Shown: piece by piece, positions 1 to 9,478 of the stretch
Layout of the letters: the number at the start of each line of letters is the position of its first letter
How positions within the stretch are numbered: position 1 is the stretch's first letter
Source of the DNA: Gammaproteobacteria bacterium
GTDB taxonomy: Bacteria > Pseudomonadota > Gammaproteobacteria > Burkholderiales > Burkholderiaceae_C
Reading direction: 5' to 3'
DNA: 64,000 bases
Assembly (NCBI GenBank): GCA_018828125.1
Contig: JAHJWB010000001.1
Span: 1 to 64,000 of the forward strand
Program-made: the position numbers and the translations under genes
Notes under the pieces: generated by a model
Databases searched by the model: none
The model's input: the letters and a program-made list of their open reading frames with translations, nothing else
What the model was told of the DNA's origin: nothing

Positions 1-164
1 GCCAAACGGATGCCGCCTTTCGATGTAGTACAGGCTTGTAGACGCGTGGGACCACAACGCAGAACCGTTTGATAACAAAAAATTAAACGTGCCACAGCAC
101 GACAACCGAATAGCGAGATTGCGAGGCGTGTGGGTGACGGCTGAGCTTGTTGCAAAGCTCCCGT

Positions 165-1244
165 TCATTCCTCCAGCGGAAGCTGAAATCTGTGAATTCC
201 CACAGGCGATAGAACCCTTTGCAATTGCCCAGCAAACCACAGCAAATGCAAATGGGCGAGTGCTTCGCCCATGGCAAACGTCATCTGGTGCGAATCCAGC
301 TTGCGCTTGAACATAATGGGCAGCACATCGGCCGCAGACAACGAGCCTTCTTTTGCCGCTTGGAGGATCTCCCCAAGCCGATCACGATGGTGATCCTGCA
401 GCTGGCCAACACGCTCGTGCAGGCCTCGAAACGGTTTGCCGTGCGACGGCAATACTACCGTATCCGTTGGCAAATCGAGGTACCGCAAGAGGGAAGCCAG
501 AAAAAGCTGCAAAGGGTTGGACTCTGGTTCTGCTGCGTGCACACTGACGTTGGTCGAAATACGCGGAAGCACCATATCGCCACTGATGAGGGTGGATACC
601 TCCGCGCAGTAAAGCGCGATGTGTTCTGGGGCATGCCCGTAGCCGCTGATGCACTGCCACATGCGTCCGCCGATTTCCAGTTGGTCTCCGTCCATGAGCC
701 GGCGAAAGGTCGCCGGTAAGGCGGGAACCAAGGTGGGAAAGTAAGACACGCGTCCTCTGACGTGTTCCAAGAAATCCTCATCCTGCACGCCGTGCAAGCT
801 ATAGAAGTCTGCACCGGCCTCCCCGCCAAATCCATTGCGGTCGTAAACGGCAGTTCTTGCCACGTTGTAGTCGGTAGCGCTGATCCAAAGGCGCACCTGC
901 CATCGTTCGCATAGCCAATGTGCCAACCCGATGTGATCGGGGTGCATGTGGGTGACGATCACACGCAGAATAGGCAGGTCCTCCAGGCTATTGAGAAAAA
1001 CCTGCTCCCATTGCTGCCGTGTTGTAGGGCTGTCGATGCAGCAGTCCACGATCGTCCAGCCGTCTATCAAGGTACCAGTCGCGTCAGGTTGCCGGTCGCG
1101 CAGGAGCCAAAGATTGATGTGATCCAGTGCGAAAGGGAGTCCCATGCGAATCCACTTAACGCTGGTGGCAACTTCCATGGCCACACCTTCAGGGGGCAGT
1201 AGGTCGCCCAGCGGGTAGTGGATCTGGTGTTCGAGTGGGTTCAT
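165..1244 (-). CDS. MBL-fold metallo-hydrolase
   Basis: A 359-residue metallo-beta-lactamase-fold hydrolase. The metal-binding motif THMHPDH lies at residues 98-104, with a later SGDM motif and a C-terminal LPSHGKP that fit the remaining metal ligands. Such proteins hydrolyse thioesters, lactones or glutathione conjugates; the substrate here cannot be read. The reading frame is open back to 1361, but the ATG at 1244 is preferred because the LiuR-like palindrome at 1271-1286 would lie inside the gene if the ATG at 1289 were used. The gene is divergent from the MerR regulator and shares its intergenic region, which suggests co-regulation with branched-chain acyl-CoA breakdown. Family call is firm, start uncertain. 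Confidence 0.85.
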   Translation of the reverse strand: MNPLEHQIHYPLGDLLPPEGVAMEVATSVKWIRMGLPFALDHINLWLLRDRQPDATGTLIDGWTIVDCCIDSPTTRQQWEQVFLNSLEDLPILRVIVTHMHPDHIGLAHWLCERWQVRLWISATDYNVARTAVYDRNGFGGEAGADFYSLHGVQDEDFLEHVRGRVSYFPTLVPALPATFRRLMDGDQLEIGGRMWQCISGYGHAPEHIALYCAEVSTLISGDMVLPRISTNVSVHAAEPESNPLQLFLASLLRYLDLPTDTVVLPSHGKPFRGLHERVGQLQDHHRDRLGEILQAAKEGSLSAADVLPIMFKRKLDSHQMTFAMGEALAHLHLLWFAGQLQRVLSPVGIHRFQLPLEE

Positions 1245-1270
1245 GGCAATGGTCTGATGGGTTAGCATTG

Positions 1271-1286
1271 ACGTTAACGTAAACGT
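1271..1286. promoter_or_regulatory. LiuR-like operator, copy 1
   Basis: ACGTTAACGTAAACGT differs at one base from the perfect palindrome at 1776-1791. It sits between the divergent hydrolase and MerR-regulator genes, 83 bases before the regulator start. MerR-family regulators bind such dyads in the promoter spacer. Assignment to LiuR is inferred from the pairing of two copies with the adjacent regulator. Confidence 0.65.
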
Positions 1287-1369
1287 CATGTATTCGATGC
1301 ATTGTAGGCAGCGACAGACCCAAAGCTGTCTCCTGCGCGAAACCGACCCTGCTGCGCGCAATAAACACC

Positions 1370-1765
1370 ATGGCCACGACTTACACCATCAGCGACCTTG
1401 CCAAAGAGTTTGATCTCACCACCAGGGCGATCCGTTTTTACGAAGACATGGGGCTGCTGCAACCGGAGCGGACCGGGCCGGCTGGCAGAAACCGCGTCTA
1501 CAGCGCCCGGGATCGCACACGATTGCGCCTGACCCTACGGGCCAAGCGGTTGGGTTTGTCGCTGACAGAGGCTAAGGAAATCATCGACCTCTACGACAGC
1601 CCCCGAGACACGGGTGTGCAGCTGCGCAAATTTCTTGATGTGCTCGTGCTGCATCGGAGGCAACTGGAGGAGCAAATGGCGGACCTTCAGGCCAATCTAG
1701 AAGAGGTTCAAGAGCATGAGGACGAGGCGCGAACTCTGCTTCTCCAGGTTGAAAAAGAAAAATGA
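1370..1765 (+). CDS. liuR: MerR-family regulator of branched-chain acyl-CoA catabolism (LiuR-like)
   Basis: 131 residues. The N-terminal MerR helix-turn-helix (ISDLAKEFDLTTRAIRFYED, then GLLQPER and a wing) fills residues 7-75, followed by a dimerisation coiled coil (about 80-130) rich in Glu, Gln and Leu. There is no long effector domain and no cysteine metal site, as expected for the LiuR type, which controls isovalerate/leucine degradation genes. It is flanked on both sides by matching palindromes, at 1271-1286 and 1776-1791, and is followed by a thioesterase and isovaleryl-CoA dehydrogenase. The symbol rests on architecture plus neighbours. Confidence 0.85.
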   Translation: MATTYTISDLAKEFDLTTRAIRFYEDMGLLQPERTGPAGRNRVYSARDRTRLRLTLRAKRLGLSLTEAKEIIDLYDSPRDTGVQLRKFLDVLVLHRRQLEEQMADLQANLEEVQEHEDEARTLLLQVEKEK

Positions 1766-1775
1766 TTCATAATTG

Positions 1776-1791
1776 ACGTTTACGTAAACGT
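1776..1791. promoter_or_regulatory. LiuR-like operator, copy 2
   Basis: A perfect 16-base palindrome, ACGTTTAC followed by GTAAACGT, lies 10 bases after the regulator stop and 16 bases before the thioesterase start. TTGACG overlaps its left edge. It probably controls the thioesterase and isovaleryl-CoA dehydrogenase genes that follow. Confidence 0.7.
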
Positions 1792-1807
1792 AAATCAGGA
1801 GACTCCC

Positions 1808-2269
1808 GTGAGCACGCCCCACTTCGAGCCCCGCGTCGCGAATTTTGCTGACCGCGTGCGCGACAGCTTTGCGCGCCAGGGAGCCATGCAGACCCTGGGC
1901 GCGAGTCTGGGCTTGCTGTCTCCAGGTGCTGTGGACATAGAACTTCCCTGGGCTCTCGGGCTGACCCAGCAACATGGGTTTCTGCACGCGGGCATGGTGG
2001 CCACCGCACTCGACTCCGCCTGCGGTTATGCAGGCTTCACTTTGATGGCGTCAGACGCTGCCGTGTTGACGATTGAATTCAAGATCAATTTGCTGGCCCC
2101 CGCAAAGGGTGAGCGATTTCGGATGGAAGGGCGGGTGTTAAAGCCCGGCCGCACCATCACCGTGTGTGAAGGGCGCGCCTTTGCTATCGACGGCACCCAA
2201 GAAAAACTCGTAGCCACCATGGGTTGCACTCTTATGGCGGTCGCAGGCCGCGACAACATCCAAGGCTGA
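1808..2269 (+). CDS. PaaI-family hotdog thioesterase
   Basis: 153 residues with a GTG start, preceded by CAGGAGA at a normal ribosome-binding distance. The hotdog-fold signature is visible as [20 protein letters not shown] (residues 55-74), close to the HGG...D arrangement of PaaI/YigI-type acyl-CoA thioesterases. It would hydrolyse small acyl-CoAs in the cytoplasm, perhaps relieving CoA trapping during isovalerate breakdown. It follows the LiuR-type operator directly and precedes isovaleryl-CoA dehydrogenase by about 40 bases, so the two are probably one operon. Confidence 0.85.
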   Translation: MSTPHFEPRVANFADRVRDSFARQGAMQTLGASLGLLSPGAVDIELPWALGLTQQHGFLHAGMVATALDSACGYAGFTLMASDAAVLTIEFKINLLAPAKGERFRMEGRVLKPGRTITVCEGRAFAIDGTQEKLVATMGCTLMAVAGRDNIQG

Positions 2270-2310
2270 ACAAGCCACGTTCCTTTTTCTGTTTTGAGGA
2301 GACATCCACC

Positions 2311-3501
2311 ATGAGCATTCCCGCCAACCTTCCCGGCCTCAACTTCCAACTGGGCGAAGACATCGACGCCCTGCGAGATGCCGTGCGCGACTTCGCACAA
2401 GCCGAGATCGCGCCGCGTGCCGCCGAGATTGACCGCAATGACCAGTTCCCGATGGACCTTTGGCGCAAGATGGGCGACCTTGGCGTGCTCGGCATCACGG
2501 TGCCCGAGCAATATGGCGGGGCCGCCATGGGCTATCTCGCCCACATGGTGGCCATGGAAGAAATCTCACGCGCGAGTGCTTCTGTCGGCCTGTCCTACGG
2601 CGCGCACAGCAACCTGTGTGTGAACCAGATCAACCGCAACGGCAGTGAGGAGCAGAAGACCAAATACCTGACCAAGCTCATCAGCGGTGAGCACGTGGGC
2701 GCACTGGCCATGAGCGAGCCGGGCGCTGGCTCCGATGTGATCAGCATGAAGCTCAAGGCCGAGGACAAAGGCGGCTACTACCTGCTCAATGGCAGCAAGA
2801 TGTGGATCACCAATGGTCCCGATGCCGACACGCTGGTGGTGTATGCCAAGACCGAACCGGAGATGGGGGCACGTGGCGTCACGGCCTTCCTGATCGAAAA
2901 GGGCATGCCCGGCTTTAGCGTGGCGCAAAAGCTGGACAAGCTCGGCATGCGCGGCAGCCACACGGGCGAATTGGTATTCAACAACGTAGAAGTGCCTGCC
3001 TCCCAGATCCTTGGAGGCCTCAACCAAGGCGCCAAGGTGCTGATGAGCGGACTGGACTATGAGCGTGCGGTGCTCACCGGCGGTCCGTTGGGCATCATGC
3101 AGTCGGTCATGGACAACGTGATCCCGTACATTCACGACCGCAAGCAGTTTGGCCAAAGCATCGGCGAATTTCAGCTCATCCAAGGCAAGGTGGCCGACAT
3201 GTACACCGTGTTGCAGGCGGGTCGCTCGTTTGCCTATACCGTGGCCAAGAACCTCGACATGCTGGGCACCGACCATGTGCGCCAGGTACGCAAGGACTGT
3301 GCCTCGGTGATCCTGTGGACCGCCGAGAAAGCCACATGGATGGCCGGTGAGGGCGTGCAGATCTTCGGTGGCAACGGCTACATCAACGAATACCCGCTTG
3401 GCCGCCTGTGGCGCGATGCCAAGCTGTATGAGATTGGTGCGGGCACGAGCGAAATCCGCCGCATGCTGATTGGTCGCGAACTGTTTGCTGAAACCTGTTG
3501 A
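2311..3501 (+). CDS. liuA: Isovaleryl-CoA dehydrogenase
   Basis: 396 residues, normal length for an FAD acyl-CoA dehydrogenase. It converts isovaleryl-CoA to 3-methylcrotonyl-CoA in leucine degradation. The middle domain has the acyl-CoA dehydrogenase signature (MSEPGAGSD, then [10 protein letters not shown]). The stretch [18 protein letters not shown] places an acidic residue where the isovaleryl-specific subgroup keeps its catalytic base, and the usual later position reads EIGAGTSEI with Gly instead of the EGT of other acyl-CoA dehydrogenases. The longer frame from 2224 was rejected because it overlaps the thioesterase; the ATG at 2311 follows GAGGAGACATCCACC. The LiuR-type regulator and operator are immediately upstream. 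Confidence 0.93.
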   Translation: MSIPANLPGLNFQLGEDIDALRDAVRDFAQAEIAPRAAEIDRNDQFPMDLWRKMGDLGVLGITVPEQYGGAAMGYLAHMVAMEEISRASASVGLSYGAHSNLCVNQINRNGSEEQKTKYLTKLISGEHVGALAMSEPGAGSDVISMKLKAEDKGGYYLLNGSKMWITNGPDADTLVVYAKTEPEMGARGVTAFLIEKGMPGFSVAQKLDKLGMRGSHTGELVFNNVEVPASQILGGLNQGAKVLMSGLDYERAVLTGGPLGIMQSVMDNVIPYIHDRKQFGQSIGEFQLIQGKVADMYTVLQAGRSFAYTVAKNLDMLGTDHVRQVRKDCASVILWTAEKATWMAGEGVQIFGGNGYINEYPLGRLWRDAKLYEIGAGTSEIRRMLIGRELFAETC

Positions 3502-3538
3502 GCTTCACTTCCCACTTGACTGAGACCTCAAGGACAAC

Positions 3539-4195
3539 ATGCCCTCCTCAATCGACGACCTGTTTGTTCACAACCGCGCCTGGGCGGCCCAGATGGAGCG
3601 CGAACGGCCCGGCTTCTTCACCGGCCTGCTAGCACAACAAAAGCCCAAGTACATGTGGATTGGCTGCTCGGACAGCCGCGTGCCCGCTAACCAGATCACG
3701 GGGCTGGAGCCTGGTGAGGTTTTCGTGCACCGCAACGTGGCCAACGTGGTGGTGCCCACCGACCTCAACTGCCTCTCGACCATCCAATACGCGGTGGACC
3801 AGTTGCGCGTAGAGCACCTGATGGTGGTGGGCCACTATGGTTGTGGTGGTGTGCTGGCGGCACTCGAAGGCACGCGTGTCGGCCTGGCCGACAACTGGAT
3901 CCGCCACGTGTCCGACGTACGCGACCGCCACCGCGACCTGATCGCATCTGTAGAACCGCAGTGGCGCCACGATGTGCTGTGTGAGTTGAATGCCATCGAA
4001 CAGGTCGTGAACGTGGCCCAGAGCACGGTTATGCTGGACGCCTGGGGCCGGGGACAGAAGGTCACGCTGCACGGCTGGTGCTACGGGCTCAAGGACGGCC
4101 TCATCAACAACCTGCACATGTCCGTGGGCAGCACCGAAGGGCTGGATTCGCTGTACAAGGCGGCGATTGCCGGTGTGGCTGCCGTGAAGAGATGA
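3539..4195 (+). CDS. can: Beta-class carbonic anhydrase
   Basis: 218 residues. It interconverts CO2 and bicarbonate with a zinc held by two Cys and one His: CSDSRVPANQ near residue 43 supplies the first Cys and the Asp/Arg dyad, and VVGHYGCGGV near residue 99 supplies the His and second Cys. It starts 37 bases after isovaleryl-CoA dehydrogenase, in the same direction. Bicarbonate is the co-substrate of methylcrotonyl-CoA carboxylase, encoded at 27602 and 31279, so placement in a leucine-degradation cluster makes biochemical sense, though that link is inference. Confidence 0.95.
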   Translation: MPSSIDDLFVHNRAWAAQMERERPGFFTGLLAQQKPKYMWIGCSDSRVPANQITGLEPGEVFVHRNVANVVVPTDLNCLSTIQYAVDQLRVEHLMVVGHYGCGGVLAALEGTRVGLADNWIRHVSDVRDRHRDLIASVEPQWRHDVLCELNAIEQVVNVAQSTVMLDAWGRGQKVTLHGWCYGLKDGLINNLHMSVGSTEGLDSLYKAAIAGVAAVKR

Positions 4196-4196
4196 T

Positions 4197-4335
4197 GTCC
4201 TCCCTGAGTCGCTTCGCGCCTTCCCCCTCTCTCTACGCGCTGCGCGCTAGGGGAGGGGGACGCAGCCAGCGGCCTGGCAAAGCCAGTTCCGCGGCCACCT
4301 CGCCTGGGCCGTGCCAGTGTCAAGGGCTGCCAGTC
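4197..4335 (+). repeat. 3'-end-associated intergenic repeat, copy 1
   Basis: Starts right after the carbonic anhydrase stop with CCTCCCTGAGTCGC, then a CT-rich tract, a G-rich tract (GGGGAGGGGGACGC), GGCCTGGCAAAGCC and CCTGGGCCGTGCC. The same ordered blocks recur at 20211, 35784 and, inverted, 39395. It fills nearly all of the carbonic anhydrase-aceK gap. Confidence 0.75.
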
Positions 4336-4360
4336 GTGCTTGGCGCCACGGGCAGTTGAG

Positions 4361-6187
4361 ATGTTCCCGCAACGGCTTGACGCTCCCCAGGCTTACGGCA
4401 TTGCCAAGGCCATGATGGACGGGTTCAACCGGCACTACCGGCTGTTCCGCACCGAGTCCGCGCGGGCCAAGCACCGCTTTGAAACCGCCGACTGGCACGG
4501 CCAGCAGCGGGCCCAGCGCGAACGCATCGAGTTCTACGACCTGCGTGTCAAAGAATGCGTGCGCAGGCTGGAGAAGGAATTCAGCGCGGGCTCGCAGCCC
4601 ATGGATGTGTGGCACCAGGTCAAGCTTCATTACATCGGGCTCTTGGTCAACCACCACCAGCCCGAGCTGGCCGAGACCTTCTTCAACTCGGTCACCACCA
4701 AGATCCTGCACCGCACGCATTTCCACAACGACTTCATCTTTGTGCGGCCGGCGGTCAGCACCGAATACATCGAAAACGAAGAGCCCGCTGCGCGCCCCAC
4801 CTACCGGGCCTACTACCCGTCGCGCGACACGCTGGGCGACACGCTCCAGCGCATCATCGAGAACTTCCAGCTGCAGCCCGAGTTTGCCGATCTGGCGCGG
4901 GACACCAGCAGCGTGGTGGCTGCCATGCGTGGTCGGCTCGACAAGGTCAGGTTACGCGCCAACTTCCAGATCCAGGTGCTCACCAGCCTGTTTTTTCGCA
5001 ACAAGGGCGCGTATGTGGTGGGCAAGATCATCAATGGTTTTAACGAAGTGCCATTTGCGCTGCCCATCCTGCACGACGACAACGGCAGGCTGTTCATCGA
5101 TGCAGCACTGTTCGGTGAAGACGACCTGCAGATGCTGTTCAGCTTTGCGCGCGCCTACTTCATGGTGGACATGGAGATCCCCAGCGCCTATGTGCAATTT
5201 CTGCGCAGCCTGATGCCCAGGAAGCCCCGGGCCGAGATCTACAACGCACTGGGACTGGCCAAGCAGGGCAAGACGCTGTTTTACCGCGACTTTTTGTACC
5301 ACCTCAAACATTCCAGCGACCAGTTTCGCATCGCGCCCGGCATCAAGGGCATGGTGATGCTGGTGTTCGACCTGCCGAGCTTTCCGTTCGTGTTCAAGCT
5401 CATCAAGGATTATTTCCCGCACCAAAAGGAAACCACGCGCGAGCAGGTCAAGGCCAAGTACCTGCTGGTCAAGCAGCACGACCGCGTGGGCCGCATGGCC
5501 GACACGCTGGAGTACAGCGAGGTCGCCTTCCCGCGCAGCCGGTTTGACGATGCCCTCATCGCCGAGATCGAAAATTTTGCCCCCAGCCAATTGGAGATCA
5601 GCGACCGCGATGGCGATGGCCAGACCGAGGTCATCATCAAGCACCTGTACATCGAGCGCCGGATGATTCCGCTCAATCTCTATTTGCAGGAAGCGTTTGA
5701 CACGGGCCTGCAAGACCCACGCGCGCACCAGCAGATAGAGCGCAGCGTGATCGAGTACGGCAACGCCATCAAAGACCTCGTGGCTGCCAACATCTTTCCC
5801 GGCGACATGTTGTGGAAGAACTTCGGCATCACGCGCAACGGCAAGGTCGTGTTCTACGACTACGACGAGATCGAATACCTCACCGACTGCAACTTCCGCC
5901 GCGTGCCCACACCGCGCAACGAGGAGGAAGAGATGAGCGGCGAGGTCTGGTACAGCGTGGGCCCGCGTGATGTGTTCCCCGAAACCTTTGGCCCCTTCCT
6001 GCTCGGCAACGACGCGGTGCGCGAGGTCTTCATGCAGCACCACGCCGACCTGCTGGATGCCGCCTTCTGGCAGTCGCACAAAGAGCGCATTCAGGCAGGC
6101 CACATGTTTGACGTTTTCCCCTATGACGCGGACCGGCGCTTCAGGCAGGGCGCCCCGGCCCGTTCAGCGCTAGGCGATGGCGCTTAG
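4361..6187 (+). CDS. aceK: Isocitrate dehydrogenase kinase/phosphatase
   Basis: 608 residues, usual length for AceK, which switches isocitrate dehydrogenase off and on by phosphorylation, steering carbon into the glyoxylate bypass. Family features include an N-terminal helical regulatory domain and the C-terminal kinase-like active-site run ([20 protein letters not shown] near residue 485). The ATG at 4361 is preferred over the TTG at 4340. Here aceK stands apart from aceA/aceB but beside leucine-degradation genes and a thiolase; since leucine yields only acetyl-CoA and acetoacetate, glyoxylate-bypass control would be needed during growth on it. Confidence 0.95.
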   Translation: MFPQRLDAPQAYGIAKAMMDGFNRHYRLFRTESARAKHRFETADWHGQQRAQRERIEFYDLRVKECVRRLEKEFSAGSQPMDVWHQVKLHYIGLLVNHHQPELAETFFNSVTTKILHRTHFHNDFIFVRPAVSTEYIENEEPAARPTYRAYYPSRDTLGDTLQRIIENFQLQPEFADLARDTSSVVAAMRGRLDKVRLRANFQIQVLTSLFFRNKGAYVVGKIINGFNEVPFALPILHDDNGRLFIDAALFGEDDLQMLFSFARAYFMVDMEIPSAYVQFLRSLMPRKPRAEIYNALGLAKQGKTLFYRDFLYHLKHSSDQFRIAPGIKGMVMLVFDLPSFPFVFKLIKDYFPHQKETTREQVKAKYLLVKQHDRVGRMADTLEYSEVAFPRSRFDDALIAEIENFAPSQLEISDRDGDGQTEVIIKHLYIERRMIPLNLYLQEAFDTGLQDPRAHQQIERSVIEYGNAIKDLVAANIFPGDMLWKNFGITRNGKVVFYDYDEIEYLTDCNFRRVPTPRNEEEEMSGEVWYSVGPRDVFPETFGPFLLGNDAVREVFMQHHADLLDAAFWQSHKERIQAGHMFDVFPYDADRRFRQGAPARSALGDGA

Positions 6188-6241
6188 CGTTCCCAACGTT
6201 TCACCCTTTTCACCCCGAACCATTTCAAGGAGATCACCACC

Positions 6242-7435
6242 ATGTCCGCATCCCCACAAGACCCGATCGTCATCGTCGGCGCAGCGCGCACCCCCATGGG
6301 TTCGCTGCAGGGCGACTTCTCCAGCCTGTCGGCCCACGATCTGGGCGGCGCTGCCATCAAGGCTGCCATGGAACGTTCGGGCGTTTCGCCCGACGCAGTT
6401 GGCGAAGTGCTGTTCGGCAACTGCCTGATGGCCGGCCAAGGCCAGGCACCCGCACGCCAGGCGGCCTTCAAGGGCGGTCTGCCCAAGGGTGCGGGCGCCG
6501 TCACACTCAGCAAGATGTGTGGCTCCGGCATGAAGGCCGCGATGATGGCGCACGACATGCTGCTGGCCGGTACCCACGACGTGATGGTTGCGGGCGGTAT
6601 GGAGAGCATGACCAACGCGCCCTACCTGCTGCAAAAGGGCCGCGGCGGCTACCGCCTGGGCCACGACCGCATCTTTGACCACATGATGCTCGATGGCCTG
6701 GAGGACGCCTACGAGGCCGGCCGCAGCATGGGCACCTTTGGTGAAGACTGCGCTGCCAAATACAGCTTCACGCGCGAGCAACAAGACGCCTTTGCCACCG
6801 CCAGCGTGCAGCGCGCCAAGGCCGCCACCGAGTCCGGCGCGTTCGCGGCCGAGATCGTGCCCGTCACAGTCAAGACCCGTTCGGGTGAAACCGTGGTGTC
6901 GGTGGACGAAGGCCCCGGCAAGGTCAAGCTCGAAAAGATCGCCACGCTCAAGCCCGCCTTCAAGAAGGACGGCACCATCACCGCCGCGTCCAGCTCCAGC
7001 ATCAACGACGGCGCTGCCGCGCTGGTGATGATGCGCGAGTCCACCGCCAAGAAGCTGGGCGCCAAGCCCCTGGCCCGCATCGTGAGCCACGCCACGCATG
7101 CGCAAGAGCCCGAGTGGTTTGCCACCGCTCCGCTGGGCGCCACGCAAAAGGCGTTGGCCAAAGCAGGCTGGTCTGCGGGCGACGTGCAGCTGTGGGAGAT
7201 CAACGAGGCCTTTGCCGTGGTGCCCATGGCGCTGATGAAAGAGCTGGACCTGCCCCACGACAAGGTCAACGTGAACGGTGGCGCCTGCGCGCTGGGCCAC
7301 CCCATTGGTGCCAGCGGTGCCCGCATCATGGTCACGCTGATCCATGCGCTGAAGGCGCGTGGTTTGACCAAGGGCCTGGCCACGCTGTGCATCGGCGGCG
7401 GTGAGGCCACGGCGATGGCGCTGGAACTGGTCTGA
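6242..7435 (+). CDS. Acetyl-CoA acetyltransferase (thiolase)
   Basis: 397 residues. A degradative or biosynthetic-type thiolase that splits acetoacetyl-CoA to two acetyl-CoA or the reverse. The nucleophile Cys lies in SKMCGSGMKA near residue 95, the His in WEINEAFAVV near residue 356 less about 30, and the second Cys region in GGACALGHPIGASGAR and LCIGGGEATA at the C-terminus. A good ribosome-binding site, AAGGAG, lies 9-14 bases before the ATG. In leucine catabolism this step consumes acetoacetate after activation, consistent with the neighbours. Directly downstream is a 163-base palindromic repeat. Confidence 0.93.
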   Translation: MSASPQDPIVIVGAARTPMGSLQGDFSSLSAHDLGGAAIKAAMERSGVSPDAVGEVLFGNCLMAGQGQAPARQAAFKGGLPKGAGAVTLSKMCGSGMKAAMMAHDMLLAGTHDVMVAGGMESMTNAPYLLQKGRGGYRLGHDRIFDHMMLDGLEDAYEAGRSMGTFGEDCAAKYSFTREQQDAFATASVQRAKAATESGAFAAEIVPVTVKTRSGETVVSVDEGPGKVKLEKIATLKPAFKKDGTITAASSSSINDGAAALVMMRESTAKKLGAKPLARIVSHATHAQEPEWFATAPLGATQKALAKAGWSAGDVQLWEINEAFAVVPMALMKELDLPHDKVNVNGGACALGHPIGASGARIMVTLIHALKARGLTKGLATLCIGGGEATAMALELV

Positions 7436-7440
7436 CGCCT

Positions 7441-7603
7441 GGTACAGCACCCCGAAAGTATCGGAACATGAAAACGCGTCTTCGCACCCAGGGCGGCGTT
7501 GCAAATCCTCGCCATAGCGACAGCTATGGCTGTGGTTTGCGCCTGGCCCTGAGAGCGAATCCATCGTTTTCATTGTGTTCCTCTACTTCCAAGGTGCTGT
7601 ACC
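7441..7603 (+). repeat. 163-base palindromic repeat, copy 1
   Basis: Bounded by a perfect 11-base inverted repeat (GGTACAGCACC and GGTGCTGTACC). Inside are nested complementary arms, ATGAAAACG with CGTTTTCAT and CGCCATAGC with GCTATGGC around a short loop, so the whole element can fold into one long interrupted hairpin. A second copy of exactly the same length lies at 56133-56295; by eye about 19 of 163 bases differ. It follows the thiolase stop by 5 bases. Confidence 0.88.
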
Positions 7604-7641
7604 AGGGATGGGATGATTCCCGTCCCTTCACAAGGACAGCG

Positions 7642-8706
7642 ATGAGCAGCACACCTTCCCCCGAGATTGCCGCCTTCTGGCGCGAGTTTTCCGATGCCCA
7701 GGCATCGCTTCAGGCCCAGCCGTTGCGCGAGCGGGTCGAGTCGGCCAACGTGATCATCGAGCGCCATCTGGCGGGCCTGGCGCTGGAAATGTCCGGCGGT
7801 GAAGACGATGTGGTGGTGGACCTCATCGTCACCGCCCATGGCAGCACCGACAACTTTCCGCTGCTCATGCAGGTGGTGGCCGCCGCCCCTGTATTGCAAA
7901 GTTACCGCGTGCGCGCGTTCCGTGAGCGCACCACGCAGCCGGACTTCCCGATTGGCATGGACGGATTCGAGCTGGCCACGTCCGATGTGTTGATCGCCTG
8001 CGGGCAAGACGATGGGCAGGCCGCGCTAGAGATCCGCTTTGTTCGCGAGATCCCCGAGGACTATTGGGACCATGCACGCAACATGGCATTCATCATGCTC
8101 GACCACGTGTTGGGCGAATATGACTTTGCTGTGAAAGTGGGGGCGGTGGACTTTGTGGATGAAGCCTCTGACCCGCTGACCCCGTGGGTTCCCTTGAGCC
8201 AGTTCGCACCGGTGTTCGACCGTTACTGGGTGGACACCCTGGGCCGCACCAGCGATTTCCCCATGGGCGAGCACGATTGGACCGGCATGACCTTGGCGTT
8301 TAGCGGGCAGGGCGATCCAACCGGTGACACGGACGATGCGCAAGAGTCCGAGGACACCGCCATCGTCATGGTCAACCGCAGCGCCAACCCCGTGGCCATG
8401 CGCGCAGACCTGACGTACGCGCTGACCCTGGACCTCTCGGTGGGCACCCGCGACGAGCTGGCCGCCGTGCAAGACCTGCAAGACCAGGCTGCGACCTTGC
8501 TGGAGCTGCCGCAGCTGGGCATCATGGCCTACACCATGACCCGCGCTGGTCGTCGCAAAGCCGTGTACTACGTGGGCGACGAGCAACTGGCCAAACAGGC
8601 GCTGGCACCCTTGCTGCTGCGCGACGAGGCCGAGTCTTTGGAGCTGACCATCGCGTTTGACCCCGCGTGGTCCGGCTATTTCGAGTTTGCTGTGCATTGC
8701 GAGTGA
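7642..8706 (+). CDS. DUF695-like protein of unknown function
   Basis: 354 residues, predicted soluble, acidic, with no signal peptide or membrane segment. The C-terminal half resembles DUF695-type proteins (conserved Tyr/Trp/Phe around RKAVYYVGDEQ and FDPAWSGYFEF); this match is from memory and moderate. The reading frame is open back to 7468, but that extension is only the translated palindromic repeat, so the ATG at 7642, preceded by AAGGACAGCG, is chosen. Neighbours are a thiolase upstream and an FMN-binding protein downstream, 42 bases away. Confidence 0.6.
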   Translation: MSSTPSPEIAAFWREFSDAQASLQAQPLRERVESANVIIERHLAGLALEMSGGEDDVVVDLIVTAHGSTDNFPLLMQVVAAAPVLQSYRVRAFRERTTQPDFPIGMDGFELATSDVLIACGQDDGQAALEIRFVREIPEDYWDHARNMAFIMLDHVLGEYDFAVKVGAVDFVDEASDPLTPWVPLSQFAPVFDRYWVDTLGRTSDFPMGEHDWTGMTLAFSGQGDPTGDTDDAQESEDTAIVMVNRSANPVAMRADLTYALTLDLSVGTRDELAAVQDLQDQAATLLELPQLGIMAYTMTRAGRRKAVYYVGDEQLAKQALAPLLLRDEAESLELTIAFDPAWSGYFEFAVHCE

Positions 8707-8748
8707 ATGTGTCAGCCACCCCCTTAGAACAGGTTTTTAGGCCACACC

Positions 8749-9390
8749 ATGATTGAAACCCTCGAACAACTCCGCAGCTTGTACGCCGCCCCCGGCGAGC
8801 GGGCCCTGCGCAAGCAACAGCCACAGCTGGATGCGCACTGCCAGCGCTTCATTGCCTTGTCGCCGTTCTGTGTGGTGGCCAGTGGTGGTGCGGGTGGGGT
8901 GGGAGGTGCGCTGCTCGATGCCTCGCCGCGCGGTGGCGCCCCGGGTTTTGTGAAGTCGCCCGACCCGCACACCCTGCTGCTGCCCGACGGCAGTGGCAAC
9001 AACCGGCTCGACACCCTGAGCAACCTGCTCGAAGACCCGCGCATCGGCCTGCTGTTCATGATTCCGGGTGTGGACGAAACCCTGCGGGTGAACGGCACGG
9101 TGCGCCTGCGTGATGAGCCGCTGTACACCGACTTCTTCACCGCAGAGCGACAACGCCCAAAGATAGTGATCGAAGTGCGCGTGGCCGAGGCGTATCTGCA
9201 CTGCTCCAAGGCCTTCATGCGCTCGCGCCTGTGGTCGGCCGATGCGCAGGTGGACCGTGCACAACTGCCCACCATGGGCCAGATGCTTCACGACCAGATG
9301 GGCCTCGCTACAGAGCCCGAGTCACAGGTTGCGATGCTGCAGCGCTACCGCGCCCAGCTGGCGCAAGAGCAGCAACTGGGCGACGCTTGA
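8749..9390 (+). CDS. Pyridoxamine 5'-phosphate oxidase-family FMN-binding protein
   Basis: 213 residues. It has the split-barrel flavin-binding fold of the PNPOx-like MSMEG_1061 type: ASPRGGAPGFVKSPD near residue 64, LLPDGSGNNRLDTLSNLLEDP near 83 and IGLLFMIPGVDETLRVNGT near 104. These bind FMN or F420, but substrate is usually unknown. The SPRG and RLDTLSNL motifs are those of the family. It stands between the DUF695-like gene and an SDR gene; an AGCGCT repeat copy lies immediately after its stop. Confidence 0.85.
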   Translation: MIETLEQLRSLYAAPGERALRKQQPQLDAHCQRFIALSPFCVVASGGAGGVGGALLDASPRGGAPGFVKSPDPHTLLLPDGSGNNRLDTLSNLLEDPRIGLLFMIPGVDETLRVNGTVRLRDEPLYTDFFTAERQRPKIVIEVRVAEAYLHCSKAFMRSRLWSADAQVDRAQLPTMGQMLHDQMGLATEPESQVAMLQRYRAQLAQEQQLGDA

Positions 9391-9403
9391 TGGCATGGAT
9401 TTC

Positions 9404-9472
9404 GAATGCTTCATTATTGATAGCTATTAGTGCTTGATAGATAAGCGCTAGAGGCCAATTTCACTCAAATTT
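9404..9472 (+). repeat. AGCGCT palindromic repeat, copy A
   Basis: AGCTATTAGTGCTTGATAGA then TAAGCGCTAGAGGCCAA. Shares with six other places in the window the pattern AGCTAnnAGCGCTT, a short loop, AAGCGCTAGAGGCC. It fills the gap between the FMN-binding protein and the SDR gene, ending next to the SDR ATG. Confidence 0.85.
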
Positions 9473-9478
9473 TCACCC

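Noticed and set aside
1-164. Possible small genes at the left edge
   Set aside because: Short frames on both strands overlap the hydrolase 3' end; nothing recognisable in these bases.
7468-7641. Upstream extension of the DUF695-like gene
   Set aside because: The extension is the palindromic repeat in translation; the same peptide appears from the second copy at 56133 in another frame context.
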